A DNA stretch of 64,000 bases from Streptomonospora sp. PA3. GTDB lineage: Bacteria; Actinomycetota; Actinomycetes; Streptosporangiales; Streptosporangiaceae. Position 1 is the first letter of the stretch, and each line of letters opens with the position of its first letter. The stretch covers positions 347,918 through 411,917 of the forward strand of contig NZ_VTZW01000019.1 in NCBI RefSeq assembly GCF_009728995.1, read 5' to 3'. Shown in pieces: positions 16,855 to 25,650 of the stretch. A model generated the notes under the pieces. That model was not told the DNA's origin and did no database searches. It saw only the letters and a program-made list of their open reading frames with translations. Position numbers and translations under genes: made by a program.

Positions 16855-18102
16855 CTACTGCCACAGGTCGGCGATACCGCTGAGTGAGTTGACCGCGATG
16901 TAGGCCGTGACCAGCCAGGCGAGGACGCCGATGGCCAGCAGCCAGCGGGGATACCGGTAGCCGTGCAGCAGGTCGCGCGAGCGCCGCGCGGCGACCCAGA
17001 GCATGATGCCCAGTCCCACCGGCAGGATCAGGCCGTTGAGGGCGCCGGCGAGGATGAGCAGGGTCTCCGGAGCCTGGCCCAGGGTCAGGAACAGAACGGT
17101 GCACAGCGCGATGAACCCGGCGACGACCCAGTCGCGGTTGCGGGTCAGTCTCGGGGAGAACGTGGAGACGAAGGAGATGGAGGTGTATGAGGCACCGATG
17201 ACCGAGCTGATGGCCGCGGCCCACATGATCAGCCCGAACAGGCGGCGCCCCGTCTCGCCCGCGGCGGCCGCGAACGCGGCGGCCGGCGCGTTGGGCGCGT
17301 CGAGGATGGCCGCCCCGCCGGTGACCACGCCCAGCACCGCCAGGAACAGCAGCACCCGCATGACGCCGGTGACGATGATGCCCACGACCGAGGTCCGGGT
17401 GACGGCGGCGACGTTGCGGATACCGCCTTGGCCGTTGTCGATGAGGCGGTGAGCGCCGGCGTAGGTGATGTAGCCGCCGACTGTGCCGCCGATGATCGTG
17501 ACAGTGGCGAGGAACAGGTCGCCGGTGAGCTCGCCGGGCAGGACGGCCCGACGCAGCGCGTCGCCCACGGGCGGGTCGGAGACGAAGGTGACGTAGAGGG
17601 TCAGCCCGATCATCAGCACGCCCAGGGCCACGAGGATGCGGTCGAGGGCGACGCCCGCGCCGCGCAGCAGGAACAGCGCCACCGCGACCGCGGCCGAGAG
17701 CGCGCCGCCGATCCGCATGTCGATGCCGGCCAGGGCGTCCAGCCCCAGCGCCGTGCCGGCGATGTTGCCGACGTTGAAGACGATGCCGCCGAAGACCACC
17801 AGAGCGGCCAGCACGTAACCGGCGCCGGGCAGCACCTTGTTGGCCAGATCCTGGGCGCGGGCCTCGGCCACGCCGATGACGCGCCAGATGTTGAGCTGGA
17901 CGGCGATGTCGACGAGGACCGAGACCAGGATCGCGAACGCGAACGTCGCGCCCAGCCGGGCGGTGAAGTCGGTGGTCTGGGTGATGAAGCCGGGCCCGAT
18001 GGCGCTGGTGGCCATCAGGAACATCGCGCCGAGCAGGCCGGTGCTCGTTACCACGCGGCGGGTGCGCCCGGGTTCGGGGGCGGCCTCGGGGGTCTCGCTC
18101 AT
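16855..18102 (-). CDS. Nramp-family transporter of the 5-oxoproline operon
   Basis: A 415-aa membrane protein with about 11 hydrophobic segments. The first carries LMATSAIGPGFITQTTDF, in the position of the Nramp metal site but without the usual DPGN, so metal transport is doubtful. Its relative YcsG lies in the Bacillus kip operon between pxpA and ycsI, and the shared context suggests uptake of 5-oxoproline or a related compound; this is inference. ATG at 18102 has AGGAGG six bases upstream. It is the first gene of the minus-strand operon Nramp-pxpA-pxpB-pxpC-DUF1445; the 112-base gap to pxpA could hold a secondary promoter. Confidence 0.88.
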   Translation of the reverse strand: MSETPEAAPEPGRTRRVVTSTGLLGAMFLMATSAIGPGFITQTTDFTARLGATFAFAILVSVLVDIAVQLNIWRVIGVAEARAQDLANKVLPGAGYVLAALVVFGGIVFNVGNIAGTALGLDALAGIDMRIGGALSAAVAVALFLLRGAGVALDRILVALGVLMIGLTLYVTFVSDPPVGDALRRAVLPGELTGDLFLATVTIIGGTVGGYITYAGAHRLIDNGQGGIRNVAAVTRTSVVGIIVTGVMRVLLFLAVLGVVTGGAAILDAPNAPAAAFAAAAGETGRRLFGLIMWAAAISSVIGASYTSISFVSTFSPRLTRNRDWVVAGFIALCTVLFLTLGQAPETLLILAGALNGLILPVGLGIMLWVAARRSRDLLHGYRYPRWLLAIGVLAWLVTAYIAVNSLSGIADLWQ

Positions 18103-18173
18103 GCGGAGCCTCCTGGGGGTGGACGTCCGATGCTGTGAGGCGGCCACCGCGGCGTGCGACGCGCATCACATAG

Positions 18174-18186
18174 ATTGTTGAACAAT
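18174..18186. promoter_or_regulatory. Palindromic GntR/FCD-type operator
   Basis: ATTGTTGAACAAT is a perfect 13-bp palindrome around a central G and contains TTGTTGAACAA, which fits the TNGTNNNACNA consensus of FadR-subfamily (FCD) regulators. It lies between the divergent Nramp-pxp operon (start 18102) and the GntR gene (start 18364), in a strikingly AT-rich patch of an otherwise GC-rich spacer. Likely the site through which the adjacent regulator controls both directions. Confidence 0.75.
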
Positions 18187-18363
18187 ACTCCAATACTTCG
18201 ATTTCGACCAGATTGCTCAAGGATTGCTGAACCGTGACGCCGCCCGCGCCCCCGACCCCCGCGCCCCGGCGGGCGTGCGGAGGCGGGACGCGACGCGCCG
18301 CGTCTGCGTGCGGGCATCGGGGACAATGGACACAGAAACCGACGCAGAAGGAGAGGGACGCGC

Positions 18364-19065
18364 GTGACCGCCACCGGCGACCGGATCGACGACCTTCCCG
18401 ACGCCGGGGACGAACTGGAGCGCTCCAGCACCGCCGAGCGGGTCGCCGACCTGCTGCGCACCCACATCATCGACGGCGCGCTGGCGCCCGGAGCGCGGCT
18501 GTCGGAGGAGCGCCTGGGCCGCAAGTTCCGGGTCTCGCGCAACACCCTGCGCGAGGCGTTCCGGCTGCTGGGCCACGAGCGGCTGCTGGTCCACGAGTTC
18601 AACCGCGGAGTGTTCGTGGCCAAGCCCGGCGCCGAGGACGTCGTCGACCTGTTCCGGATGCGCCGGGCGCTGGAGCTGGCGGCGGTGCGCGTCGGCGCGC
18701 AGGCGCCCGCCGACGCGATCGGGGCGATCGGGGCGGCGGTCGAGCAGGGCGAGGCGGCGCGCGCCCGCGGCGACTGGGAAGGCATCGGCACCGCGAACAT
18801 GGCCTACCACCGGGCGATCGGCGGCCTGCTGGGCAGCCCGCGGGCGGACGAGGCGATGCGCCAACTGCTGGCCGAGCTGCGCCTGGCCTTCCACGTTATG
18901 GCGGCTCCGCGCGACTTCTACGCGCCCTACCTGGACCGCAACCGCCGGATCTACGACCTGCTGGCCATCGGCGCCTTCGAAGCCGCCGCCGCGGAGCTGG
19001 CCGGCTACTTCGACGCCGCCGAGGACCAGTTGGTGCGCGCCTTCACGACCGGCGCACAGGCCTGA
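18364..19065 (+). CDS. GntR-family transcriptional regulator, FadR/FCD subfamily
   Basis: A 233-aa regulator. Residues about 20-85 form the winged helix-turn-helix (VADLLRTHIIDGALAPGARLSEERLGRKF, VSRNTLREAFRLLGHERLL, then the wing RGVFVAKP). The rest is an all-helical FCD ligand-binding domain (DLFRMRRALELAAVRVG, MAYHRAIGGL), where acidic and His residues normally bind a metal that holds a carboxylate effector. The effector here is plausibly 5-oxoproline or glutamate. GTG at 18364 follows GGAGAGGGA. It replaces the IclR-type KipR of the Bacillus operon. A hairpin ends the gene. Confidence 0.93.
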   Translation: MTATGDRIDDLPDAGDELERSSTAERVADLLRTHIIDGALAPGARLSEERLGRKFRVSRNTLREAFRLLGHERLLVHEFNRGVFVAKPGAEDVVDLFRMRRALELAAVRVGAQAPADAIGAIGAAVEQGEAARARGDWEGIGTANMAYHRAIGGLLGSPRADEAMRQLLAELRLAFHVMAAPRDFYAPYLDRNRRIYDLLAIGAFEAAAAELAGYFDAAEDQLVRAFTTGAQA

Positions 19066-19134
19066 ACCCGCGACAGGCGCCGCACGCCGCCGCCCCGCTC
19101 GAAAGAACGGGTCGGCCGCGCACGGCGCCTGTGC

Positions 19135-19167
19135 CCGGTCGGCCCCTGCGGGGCAGGGGCCGACCGG
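19135..19167. terminator. Perfect 15-bp bidirectional terminator
   Basis: CCGGTCGGCCCCTGC and GCAGGGGCCGACCGG are exact reverse complements around GGG. It lies between the convergent GntR gene (stop 19065) and the membrane-protein gene, whose stop codon begins at 19168, and probably serves both. Confidence 0.75.
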
Positions 19168-20061
19168 TCAGTTCTTGGCCTTGGGGCGGCTGCCGCCCGG
19201 CCGCTGACCGGCGTTCTTGCGCCGAGCGGCCCGCGACTGGCGCGGTACCCGCCGCGCCGTGGTGGAGGCGCCGCCCGAACTCCCGCCGGGGAACCCGGGG
19301 ATGATCCGGCTCGGCTCGGCCGGGGGCTCCTCGCTGGTGACCGCCAGGCGGTCGGGCAGGCCGCTGTCGGTGGCCGGGTCCTCGGGTCCGGCACCGGCCG
19401 AGGAGGCGGCGTCCTCCTCGGCGCCGCCCGCGGCGGCTGTGGCCGGCGCCGCGCCGGAGGGGCTCCCGCGGCCTTCACGCGCGGCCTGCCGGGCGCGGTA
19501 GCGGGCGAGCAGCGCCGTCGCGAACGGCCATTCCACCGGAGCCGGCTGGGCCAGCGCGGCCCACAGGTAGGCGCGTGTACCCCAGCCCTCCATCGCCCGG
19601 CGCGCGCGGGTGATGGTGAAGAAGGTGGGCGCGGCCAGGACCAGCTGCGGCCAGGCGAGCGCCAGCGCGGCCAGAAGGGGGAACAGGCCGCCGCCCGCGA
19701 TGGAGGCCCCGGCGCCCACCGCGACCGGGGTCAGCGCGAGCGCGATGCGCAGCGCGGTGATCTGCCGGAAGCGGTGCAGCGACCGGCGCACCGACGCCTC
19801 GGCGGAGAGCCCTTCGGGCAGCGGAGTGGGCTGGACCATGAGGGCCAGCAGGAGCGAGGCCACGGCCACGGAGCCGGCGAGCAGGATGGTCCAGCCGGGG
19901 GCGGACAGATCGCCGCCTACGACGAGCGCGACGATTCCGACGACGGGCAGGGGCGCCGGGACGAAGAACAGGACCTGGCGCAGAAGTTGGCCGGACTCGG
20001 TCGGACGTCTCAGCGCCGCCGACATTCTGCTCAACTGCTTCTGGACGCGACCGACGATCAC
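19168..20061 (-). CDS. Membrane protein of unknown function
   Basis: A 297-aa protein with two hydrophobic hairpins: VLFFVPAPLPVVGIVALVVG with WTILLAGSVAVASLLLALMV, and IALALTPVAVGAGASIAG with LFPLLAALALAWPQLVLAA. These are followed by a cytoplasmic FFTITRARRAMEGWGTRAYLW segment and a long disordered, Ala/Gly/Ser/Pro-rich tail ending in basic residues (ARRKNAGQRPGGSRPKAKN). I do not recognise a family. GTG at 20061 is chosen because a GGGGGG stretch lies about ten bases upstream and the hydrophobic N-terminus follows; 30 extra codons are open upstream. A good candidate promoter precedes it. Confidence 0.7.
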   Translation of the reverse strand: MIVGRVQKQLSRMSAALRRPTESGQLLRQVLFFVPAPLPVVGIVALVVGGDLSAPGWTILLAGSVAVASLLLALMVQPTPLPEGLSAEASVRRSLHRFRQITALRIALALTPVAVGAGASIAGGGLFPLLAALALAWPQLVLAAPTFFTITRARRAMEGWGTRAYLWAALAQPAPVEWPFATALLARYRARQAAREGRGSPSGAAPATAAAGGAEEDAASSAGAGPEDPATDSGLPDRLAVTSEEPPAEPSRIIPGFPGGSSGGASTTARRVPRQSRAARRKNAGQRPGGSRPKAKN

Positions 20062-20525
20062 TGCTGTGGCACCCCCCAAACTCGTGCTGCTGCGGCTGTG
20101 TGCGAGCGGGAGTCCCCCGTGGCCCCGGCCCTGCGGGCCCGCGCCGACCACCCGCCGTCTACACTATCCGCATTTCGGCGGTCAAATGCCCGCTCATTAC
20201 GGACTTCCCGTCGATGGAGACGCGGAACGAGGGCGCTCGGTTCACGCCCGTGGGGCGGAGTTCGGTCGGTCCTGGGAAAGCGACAACGGGGTCGGGGAGA
20301 ACATCCCGGTATATCGGCGATCATGGTTGTTGTGCCCTGGATAAGGGGGATCAACCGTCCGTCGGCTGAAAGATCCTCATTCGCCTCCCGAACGCTCACC
20401 CCGCCGGCGGCCGCCCTACAGCGGCCCGACGGGTCGTGCCTCGGGGGACTCCGCCGGACCCTCCGCCGGACGAGACCGCATGGGAAAGGGGCGTCCGCAA
20501 CCCTGCGCGGTCCGGCGCCGCGCCC
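20062..20525. other. Intergenic region between membrane-protein gene and fasR
   Basis: About 460 bases. The left part carries the candidate minus-strand promoter at 20158-20185. The right part (20190-20525) is downstream of the minus-strand fasR gene and shows no gene that I can support. Confidence 0.4.
20158..20185 (-). promoter_or_regulatory. Candidate sigma-70-type promoter
   Basis: Read on the minus strand, TTGACC (20185-20180) and TGTAGA (20163-20158) are separated by 16 bases, a fair match to the housekeeping -35/-10 pattern. Transcription would begin near 20151, about 90 bases before the GTG of the membrane-protein gene. Confidence 0.5.
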
Positions 20526-21758
20526 TCACTCCCCGCGCGCCGACAGCCGCCCCAGCGTGATGGCGGTCCGCAGCACGAACGAGCCGCGCCCGTCGCCCGG
20601 CGCGTGTCCCGTCAGATCGGCGATCCTGCTCAGCCGGTAGCGGACGGTGTTGGGGTGCACGAACAGCATCCGCGCCGTCGCCTCCAGCGACGAGGCGTGC
20701 TCCAGGTACACCGAGAGGGTGTCCAGCAGCGGCGATCCGGCCTTGCGCAGCGGCAGGTAGACCTCCTCCACCAACTGGGCGCGCGCGGCGGCGTCGCCGT
20801 CCAGGGCGCGCTCGGGCAGCAGGTCCTCGGCGCGCACCGGCCGCGGCGCGTCCGGCCAGGCCACGGCGGCGCGCAGGCCGTTGACGGCCGCGCGCACCGA
20901 GTGGTTGGCCACCCGCAGGTCGCTGACCGCGGGGCCGACCACGACGGGGCCGGGACCGAAGAGCCCCGCCAGCGGCTCCGCCGCCGCGATCACCGCGGGG
21001 TCGCCGCTGAGCTTCTCGCTGATGCCGACGACCGCGATGATGCGCTCGCCCTGCACGCCGGCCAGCACGTCGTGGCCGGCCCGGCGCGCCGCCGAGCGCA
21101 GGTCCTCCAGCGTGCTCTCGGAGTCCTGCTCGCCCAGGCCGCCCGCCAGCGCCATCACCGGCGTACGCGACCAGCCCAGCGCAGAGCCCCACGTCTGCAG
21201 GCCCTCCTCGCGGTCGCCGTGCAGCAGCGCGTCGACCACCAGGGCCTCCAGGCGGGCGTCCCAGGCCCCGCGCGCCTCGGCCGCGCGGGCGTAGACCTTG
21301 GCGGAGCTGAAGGCGACCTCGCGCGTGTAGTGCAGCACCGCCTCGCGCAGCTGCTGCTCGCCCCCCGGCGCCGCCAGTTCGTCGACCTGGCTCTCCACCA
21401 CGTCGATGACGACGCGGATCATGTCGACCGTCTGCTGCAGCGTGACCGAGCGGGTCAGCTCGCGGGGCGCCGTGCCGAACACCTCGACGGTGATGGCCGG
21501 CCTGCCCCGCGCCGGATTCTTGAACCACTCGACGAAGGCGGCCACACCCGACTGGGCGACCAGCCCCACCCACGAGCGGTCCTCCGCCGACATCCGCCGG
21601 AACCACGACAGGCGGCTCTCCATGCGCGCGACCGCGGCGGTGCCCAGATGCCCCATCGCGCGCTCCAGCCGCTGGACGGTGGCGGCGCGGACGGCGTCGT
21701 CGTCGACCGGTGCCTGCGCATCCGCGCCGCCGGTGCTGTCGGTGGAATCCGTGCTCAC
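20526..21758 (-). CDS. fasR: PucR-family regulator of fatty-acid synthesis
   Basis: A 410-aa regulator. The C-terminal PucR helix-turn-helix is clear: LLDTLSVYLEHASSLEATARMLFVHPNTVRYRLSRIADLTG (residues about 345-385). The preceding part is a GGDEF-related region, and the N-terminus contains WFKNPARGRPAITVEVFGTAPRELTRSVTLQQTVDMIRV. The same architecture, divergent from fabD-fabH-acpP-fabF, is found for Streptomyces FasR, which activates that operon, so the role is confidently transferred. GTG at 21758 has AGAAG just upstream. The 222-base gap to fabD should carry the FasR site; I could not single out a convincing operator. Confidence 0.92.
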   Translation of the reverse strand: MSTDSTDSTGGADAQAPVDDDAVRAATVQRLERAMGHLGTAAVARMESRLSWFRRMSAEDRSWVGLVAQSGVAAFVEWFKNPARGRPAITVEVFGTAPRELTRSVTLQQTVDMIRVVIDVVESQVDELAAPGGEQQLREAVLHYTREVAFSSAKVYARAAEARGAWDARLEALVVDALLHGDREEGLQTWGSALGWSRTPVMALAGGLGEQDSESTLEDLRSAARRAGHDVLAGVQGERIIAVVGISEKLSGDPAVIAAAEPLAGLFGPGPVVVGPAVSDLRVANHSVRAAVNGLRAAVAWPDAPRPVRAEDLLPERALDGDAAARAQLVEEVYLPLRKAGSPLLDTLSVYLEHASSLEATARMLFVHPNTVRYRLSRIADLTGHAPGDGRGSFVLRTAITLGRLSARGE

Positions 21759-21980
21759 GCTTCTAGACTGGCATCGATCGGGGCGGGGGCACGACACCGC
21801 GTCGCGCCGGCCCGGGGCGCAACCCCCTTGCCAACGCCGATCGCGCGCTGCAGTGTGACCAGTACCGCTTTTTCCGCGGCCCTCATCGCGCAGGTTGTAG
21901 AACGGCCACAAACCCGGGCCCTGGTTTTTCGTCTCCCTCCGCACCCGTTCGGAGGGGTTCCACAGGGCAGGGTTGATGTC

Positions 21981-22940
21981 GTGCTTGTCATCGTTGCTCC
22001 CGGCCAGGGCGCCCAGGTTCCCGGATTCCTCGCCCCCTGGCTCGAACTCCCCGGAATGGCCGATCGCTTCGAGCGGTGGTCGCAGGTCGCCGGCCTGGAT
22101 CTGAAGCGGTACGGCACCACCGCCGACGCCGACGAGATCCGCGACACCGCGGTGGCCCAGCCGCTGCTGGTCAGCGCGGGCCTGGCGGCCGCCGTCGCGC
22201 TCTTCGGCGACCTGGACTCCGCCCCCGCCGCGGTCGACGCCGCGGCCGGCCACAGCGTCGGCGAGTTCACCGCGGCGGGCCTGGCCGGCGTGCTCGGCCC
22301 CGAGGACGCGCTGGCACTGGTGGCCGAGCGCGGCCGGGGCATGGCCGAGGCCGCCGCACAGGCCGCGACCGGCATGACCGCCGTGCTCGGCGGCGACCGG
22401 GCCGAGGTGCTCGCGGCCCTGGAGGCCCACGGCCTCACCCCCGCCAACGACAACGGCTCGGGCCAGATCGTGGCCGCCGGCACCACCGAGCAGCTCGCCG
22501 CGCTTGCGGCCGACCCTCCGGCTCGCGCCCGCCTGCGCTCGCTGTCGGTGGCCGGCGCCTTCCACACCCACCACATGGCTCCGGCCGTGGAGCGGGTGGC
22601 GCGCCTGGCCAAGGGCATCGAGCCGGCCGACCCCCGCACCCGGCTGCTGTCCAACCGCGACGGCGCCGTGGTCGGCAGCGGCGCCGAGTACCTCCAGCGC
22701 CTCGTCGAGCAGATCAGCTCGCCGGTGCGCTGGGATTCCTGCACCGAGACGCTGGCCGGCCTGGGCGCCACCGCCGTCATCGAACTGCCCCCGGCGGGCA
22801 CTCTGACCGGCCTGGCCAAACGCGGCCTGCCCGAAACCGAGCGGCTGGCCGTCAAGACCCCCGACGACCTCGACCGCGCGCGCGAACTCGTCCGCGAGCA
22901 CTCCCAAAGCACCGCCCCCCGACAGGAAGGCACTCACTGA
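21981..22940 (+). CDS. fabD: Malonyl-CoA:ACP transacylase
   Basis: A 319-aa enzyme that loads malonyl units onto ACP for fatty-acid synthesis. It begins VLVIVAPGQGAQVPGFLAPWLELPG, the typical actinomycete FabD N-terminus, and has the nucleophile motif GHSVGE (Ser92) and GAFHTHHM with the substrate-orienting His. GTG at 21981 is chosen from that N-terminus; the frame is open far upstream only because of GC bias. First gene of the fab operon; its TGA overlaps the fabH ATG by one base. Confidence 0.95.
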   Translation: MLVIVAPGQGAQVPGFLAPWLELPGMADRFERWSQVAGLDLKRYGTTADADEIRDTAVAQPLLVSAGLAAAVALFGDLDSAPAAVDAAAGHSVGEFTAAGLAGVLGPEDALALVAERGRGMAEAAAQAATGMTAVLGGDRAEVLAALEAHGLTPANDNGSGQIVAAGTTEQLAALAADPPARARLRSLSVAGAFHTHHMAPAVERVARLAKGIEPADPRTRLLSNRDGAVVGSGAEYLQRLVEQISSPVRWDSCTETLAGLGATAVIELPPAGTLTGLAKRGLPETERLAVKTPDDLDRARELVREHSQSTAPRQEGTH

Positions 22941-23893
22941 TGAACCTCCTCCCCGCGGCGGCGGGTGCGCGCGTGCTCGCGTTCGGCGAGTACCAGCCCG
23001 CCAACGTGGTCACCAACGACGACCTCGCCCAGCGGGTCGAGACCAGCGACGAGTGGATCCAAAGCCGCGTCGGCATCAAGGAGCGGCGCGTGGCCGGACC
23101 CGAGGACTCCGTGGTCTCGATGGGCGCGGCCGCCGGCGGCAAGGCGCTGGCCGCGAGCGGGCTGGCGCCCGCCGACATCGACCTGGTCATCGTCGCCACC
23201 TGCACGCTGACCGAGCAGATCCCCAACGCCGCGGCCCGCGTCGCGGCGCGCCTGGGCATCGAGGCCCCGGGCGCGTTCGACGTCAACGCCGCCTGCGCGG
23301 GGTTCTGCTACGGGCTGGGCGTGGCCTCGGACTCCATCCGGTCGGGATCGGCGCGCAACGTGCTGGTCATCGGCTCGGAGAAGCTGTCGGACTGGCTCGA
23401 CTGGGAGGACCGCTCCACCTGTGTGATCTTCGCCGACGGAGCGGGCGCCGCCGTGGTCGCCGCCTCGGACACCCCCGGCATCGGCCCGGTGGTGTGGGGC
23501 AGCTCCGGCGACCGCGCAGACAAGATCTACCTGCGCGAAGGCAAGTACCTGTACCAGGAGGGCCAGGCCGTCTTCCGCTGGGCCACCACCGAACTCAACG
23601 GCGTGGCCGCCGAGGCGCTGCGCCGAGCCGGTGTCGAAGCCGAGCAGCTGACCGCGTTCGTGCCCCACCAGGCCAACCTGCGCATCGTCGAGGCGATCGC
23701 CCGCAAGCTGGGAGCGCCCCAGGCGATCATCGCCCGCGATATTGTCACCGCGGGCAACACCTCGTCGGCCTCGGTCCCGCTTGCGCTGGCGCGCATGTCC
23801 GAGCGCGGCGAGCTGCCCTCGGGGAGCCTCGTGCTCACCATGGGATTCGGCGCGGGCCTGACCTATTCGGCCCAGGTGCTGGAGATTCCCTAG
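22940..23893 (+). CDS. fabH: Beta-ketoacyl-ACP synthase III
   Basis: A 317-aa condensing enzyme that starts fatty-acid chains from acyl-CoA and malonyl-ACP. The catalytic triad is visible: Cys119 in FDVNAACAGF, His in VPHQANLRI, and Asn in GNTSSASVP. The length is normal. The ATG overlaps the fabD stop (TGATG), with AGGAAGG about nine bases upstream, so translation is coupled. In actinomycetes FabH usually accepts branched starter CoAs. Confidence 0.96.
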   Translation: MNLLPAAAGARVLAFGEYQPANVVTNDDLAQRVETSDEWIQSRVGIKERRVAGPEDSVVSMGAAAGGKALAASGLAPADIDLVIVATCTLTEQIPNAAARVAARLGIEAPGAFDVNAACAGFCYGLGVASDSIRSGSARNVLVIGSEKLSDWLDWEDRSTCVIFADGAGAAVVAASDTPGIGPVVWGSSGDRADKIYLREGKYLYQEGQAVFRWATTELNGVAAEALRRAGVEAEQLTAFVPHQANLRIVEAIARKLGAPQAIIARDIVTAGNTSSASVPLALARMSERGELPSGSLVLTMGFGAGLTYSAQVLEIP

Positions 23894-23977
23894 ACATCCG
23901 CGGGTGCCCGCCCCCTCCGAGGCGGTCGTCCGCGGTACGTACCGACCAACACGCAGTCACCTAAGGAGAACCCCGAC

Positions 23978-24217
23978 ATGGCGCACACCGAGCAGGAGAT
24001 CCTGGACGGCCTCGGCGAGATCGTCGACGAGATCGCCGGAGTCTCGGCCAGCGAGGTCACCCCCGAGAAGAGCTTCGTCGACGACCTGGACATCGACTCC
24101 CTGTCGATGGTGGAGATCGCCGTCGCCGCGCAGGACAAGTTCGGCGTCGAGATCCCCGATGACCAGCTCAAGGACCTCAAGACGGTCCAGGACGTCATCA
24201 ACTTCATCCAGAAGTAG
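23978..24217 (+). CDS. acpP: Acyl carrier protein
   Basis: A 79-aa acidic protein; Ser41 in DDLDIDSLSMVEI is the 4'-phosphopantetheine attachment site. The ATG follows AAGGAG with good spacing, 84 bases after fabH. This is the fatty-acid ACP, with the fab-type DSL context, distinct from the PKS ACP domains further right. Confidence 0.96.
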   Translation: MAHTEQEILDGLGEIVDEIAGVSASEVTPEKSFVDDLDIDSLSMVEIAVAAQDKFGVEIPDDQLKDLKTVQDVINFIQK

Positions 24218-24225
24218 CGCGCCGC

Positions 24226-24251
24226 GCCCGCCGGCCTCCGCGCCGGCGGGC
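24226..24251 (+). terminator. Hairpin between acpP and fabF
   Basis: GCCCGCCGGC and GCCGGCGGGC form a perfect 10-bp stem around CTCCGC nine bases after the acpP stop. It may be a partial terminator or 3'-end stabiliser that lets ACP be made in excess over the downstream synthase. Confidence 0.5.
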
Positions 24252-24343
24252 CGGGCCCCCTCGGCGGCCGCGCCGCCCCTGCCAGCCCCGTCCGACCACC
24301 GGCCGGGAAATCGACCACCCGATGAGAAGGGCGATTGGGAGCG

Positions 24344-25582
24344 ATGAACACCACCGAAGTCGTCGTGACGGGACTCGGCGCCACCACCCCCCTGGGAGGT
24401 GACGTCGCCGGCACCTGGTCCGCGCTTCTCGAAGGACGGTCGGGTATCGCGACGATCCAGGAGGACTGGGTCGAGGACCTCCCGGTCCACTTCGCCGGGC
24501 AGATCGCCCAGGAACCCTCCGAAGTGCTGCCCCGGCAGCGGCTGCGCCGCCTGGACCGCACCCAGCAGTTCGCGCTGATCTCGGCCAAGGAGGCCTGGGA
24601 GGACGCCGGCGCCCCCGAGGTCGATCCCGCGCGCCTGGGCGCCGTGGTCTCCAGCGGGATCGGCGGCATCCTGACCATCCTGGAGCAGTACGACACCTTC
24701 CGCGAGCGCGGCTGGAAGCGCGTCTCGCCTTTCACCGTGCCGATGCTGATGCCCAACGGCCCCGCCGCCGCGGTGTCGCTGGAGTACTCGGCCCGCGCCG
24801 GCGCGCACGCCCCGGTGAGCGCCTGCGCCTCCAGCGCCGAAGCGCTGGCCGACGCCGTCGACATGATCCGCCGCGGGCGCGCCGACGTCGTGATCGCCGG
24901 CGGAGTGGAGGCAGCGATCCACCCGCTGAACCTGGCCTCCTTCGCGTCCATGCGGGCCCTGTCGACCCGCAACGACGACCCCCAGGGCGCGTCGCGGCCG
25001 TGGGACACCCAGCGCGACGGCTTCGTGATGAGCGAGGGCGCCGGCATGGTGGTCCTGGAGTCGGCCGAGCACGCGGCCGCACGCGGTGCGCGCGTTTACG
25101 CGGCGGCCGCCGGCGTCGGCTACTCCAACGACGCGCACGACATCGTGCTGCCCGATCCCGAAGGCGCCGGCCAGGCGCAGGCCATCCGGGCGCTGCTGGC
25201 GGACTCGGGCCTGGCGCCCGCGGAGATCGCCCACGTCAACGCCCACGCCACCTCCACGCCGGCCGGCGACGTCGCCGAGACCGTCGCCCTGCGCGCGGCG
25301 CTGGGCGACTCCGCCGCCGACCGGGTGGCCGTCACCTCCACCAAGTCCATGACCGGCCACCTGCTCGGCGGAGCCGGCGCGGTGGAGTCGATCGCCACGA
25401 TCCTGGCGCTGCACGAAGGCCGCATCCCGCCGACGATCAACATCGAGGAGCTCGATCCGGGCGTCCAGGTCGACATCGTCCGCGACAAGCCGCGCGACAT
25501 GCCCGCCGACGCGGTGGCCGCCGTCAACGAGTCCTTCGGCTTCGGGGGCCACAACGTCGCCGTGGCCTTCCGCCGTGTCTAG
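24344..25582 (+). CDS. fabF: Beta-ketoacyl-ACP synthase II
   Basis: A 412-aa elongating condensing enzyme. Catalytic Cys161 lies in PVSACASSAEAL, the first His in NAHATSTPAGD and the second in KSMTGHLLGGAGAVES; FGFGGHNV closes the core. ATG at 24344 gives the standard N-terminus MNTTEVVVTGLG; a TTG nine bases upstream is in frame. The ribosome binding site is not ideal (GGGAG very close, AAGGG rather far). Last gene of the fab operon. Confidence 0.95.
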   Translation: MNTTEVVVTGLGATTPLGGDVAGTWSALLEGRSGIATIQEDWVEDLPVHFAGQIAQEPSEVLPRQRLRRLDRTQQFALISAKEAWEDAGAPEVDPARLGAVVSSGIGGILTILEQYDTFRERGWKRVSPFTVPMLMPNGPAAAVSLEYSARAGAHAPVSACASSAEALADAVDMIRRGRADVVIAGGVEAAIHPLNLASFASMRALSTRNDDPQGASRPWDTQRDGFVMSEGAGMVVLESAEHAAARGARVYAAAAGVGYSNDAHDIVLPDPEGAGQAQAIRALLADSGLAPAEIAHVNAHATSTPAGDVAETVALRAALGDSAADRVAVTSTKSMTGHLLGGAGAVESIATILALHEGRIPPTINIEELDPGVQVDIVRDKPRDMPADAVAAVNESFGFGGHNVAVAFRRV

Positions 25583-25591
25583 GCCGGATCA

Positions 25592-25650
25592 AAGAAGGGT
25601 GGGGGCGCCGCTTTCGAGGAACCCACCGGGTACCACCGGGGGCGGCCACC
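25592..25650 (-). repeat. Dispersed intergenic repeat, copy 1
   Basis: This 59-base segment after fabF matches the reverse complement of 38779-38836 at most positions, including the shared core CGCCGCTTTC(C/G)AGGAACC. The following CCCCATTGCCGC (25661-25672) recurs in inverted form near 38600. It is a non-coding repeat family of unknown nature. Confidence 0.65.

Noticed and set aside
20436..21980. A long plus-strand frame continuous with fabD that would add over 500 residues to its N-terminus
   Set aside because: It is the shadow of fasR on the minus strand; FabD homology begins exactly at the GTG at 21981.
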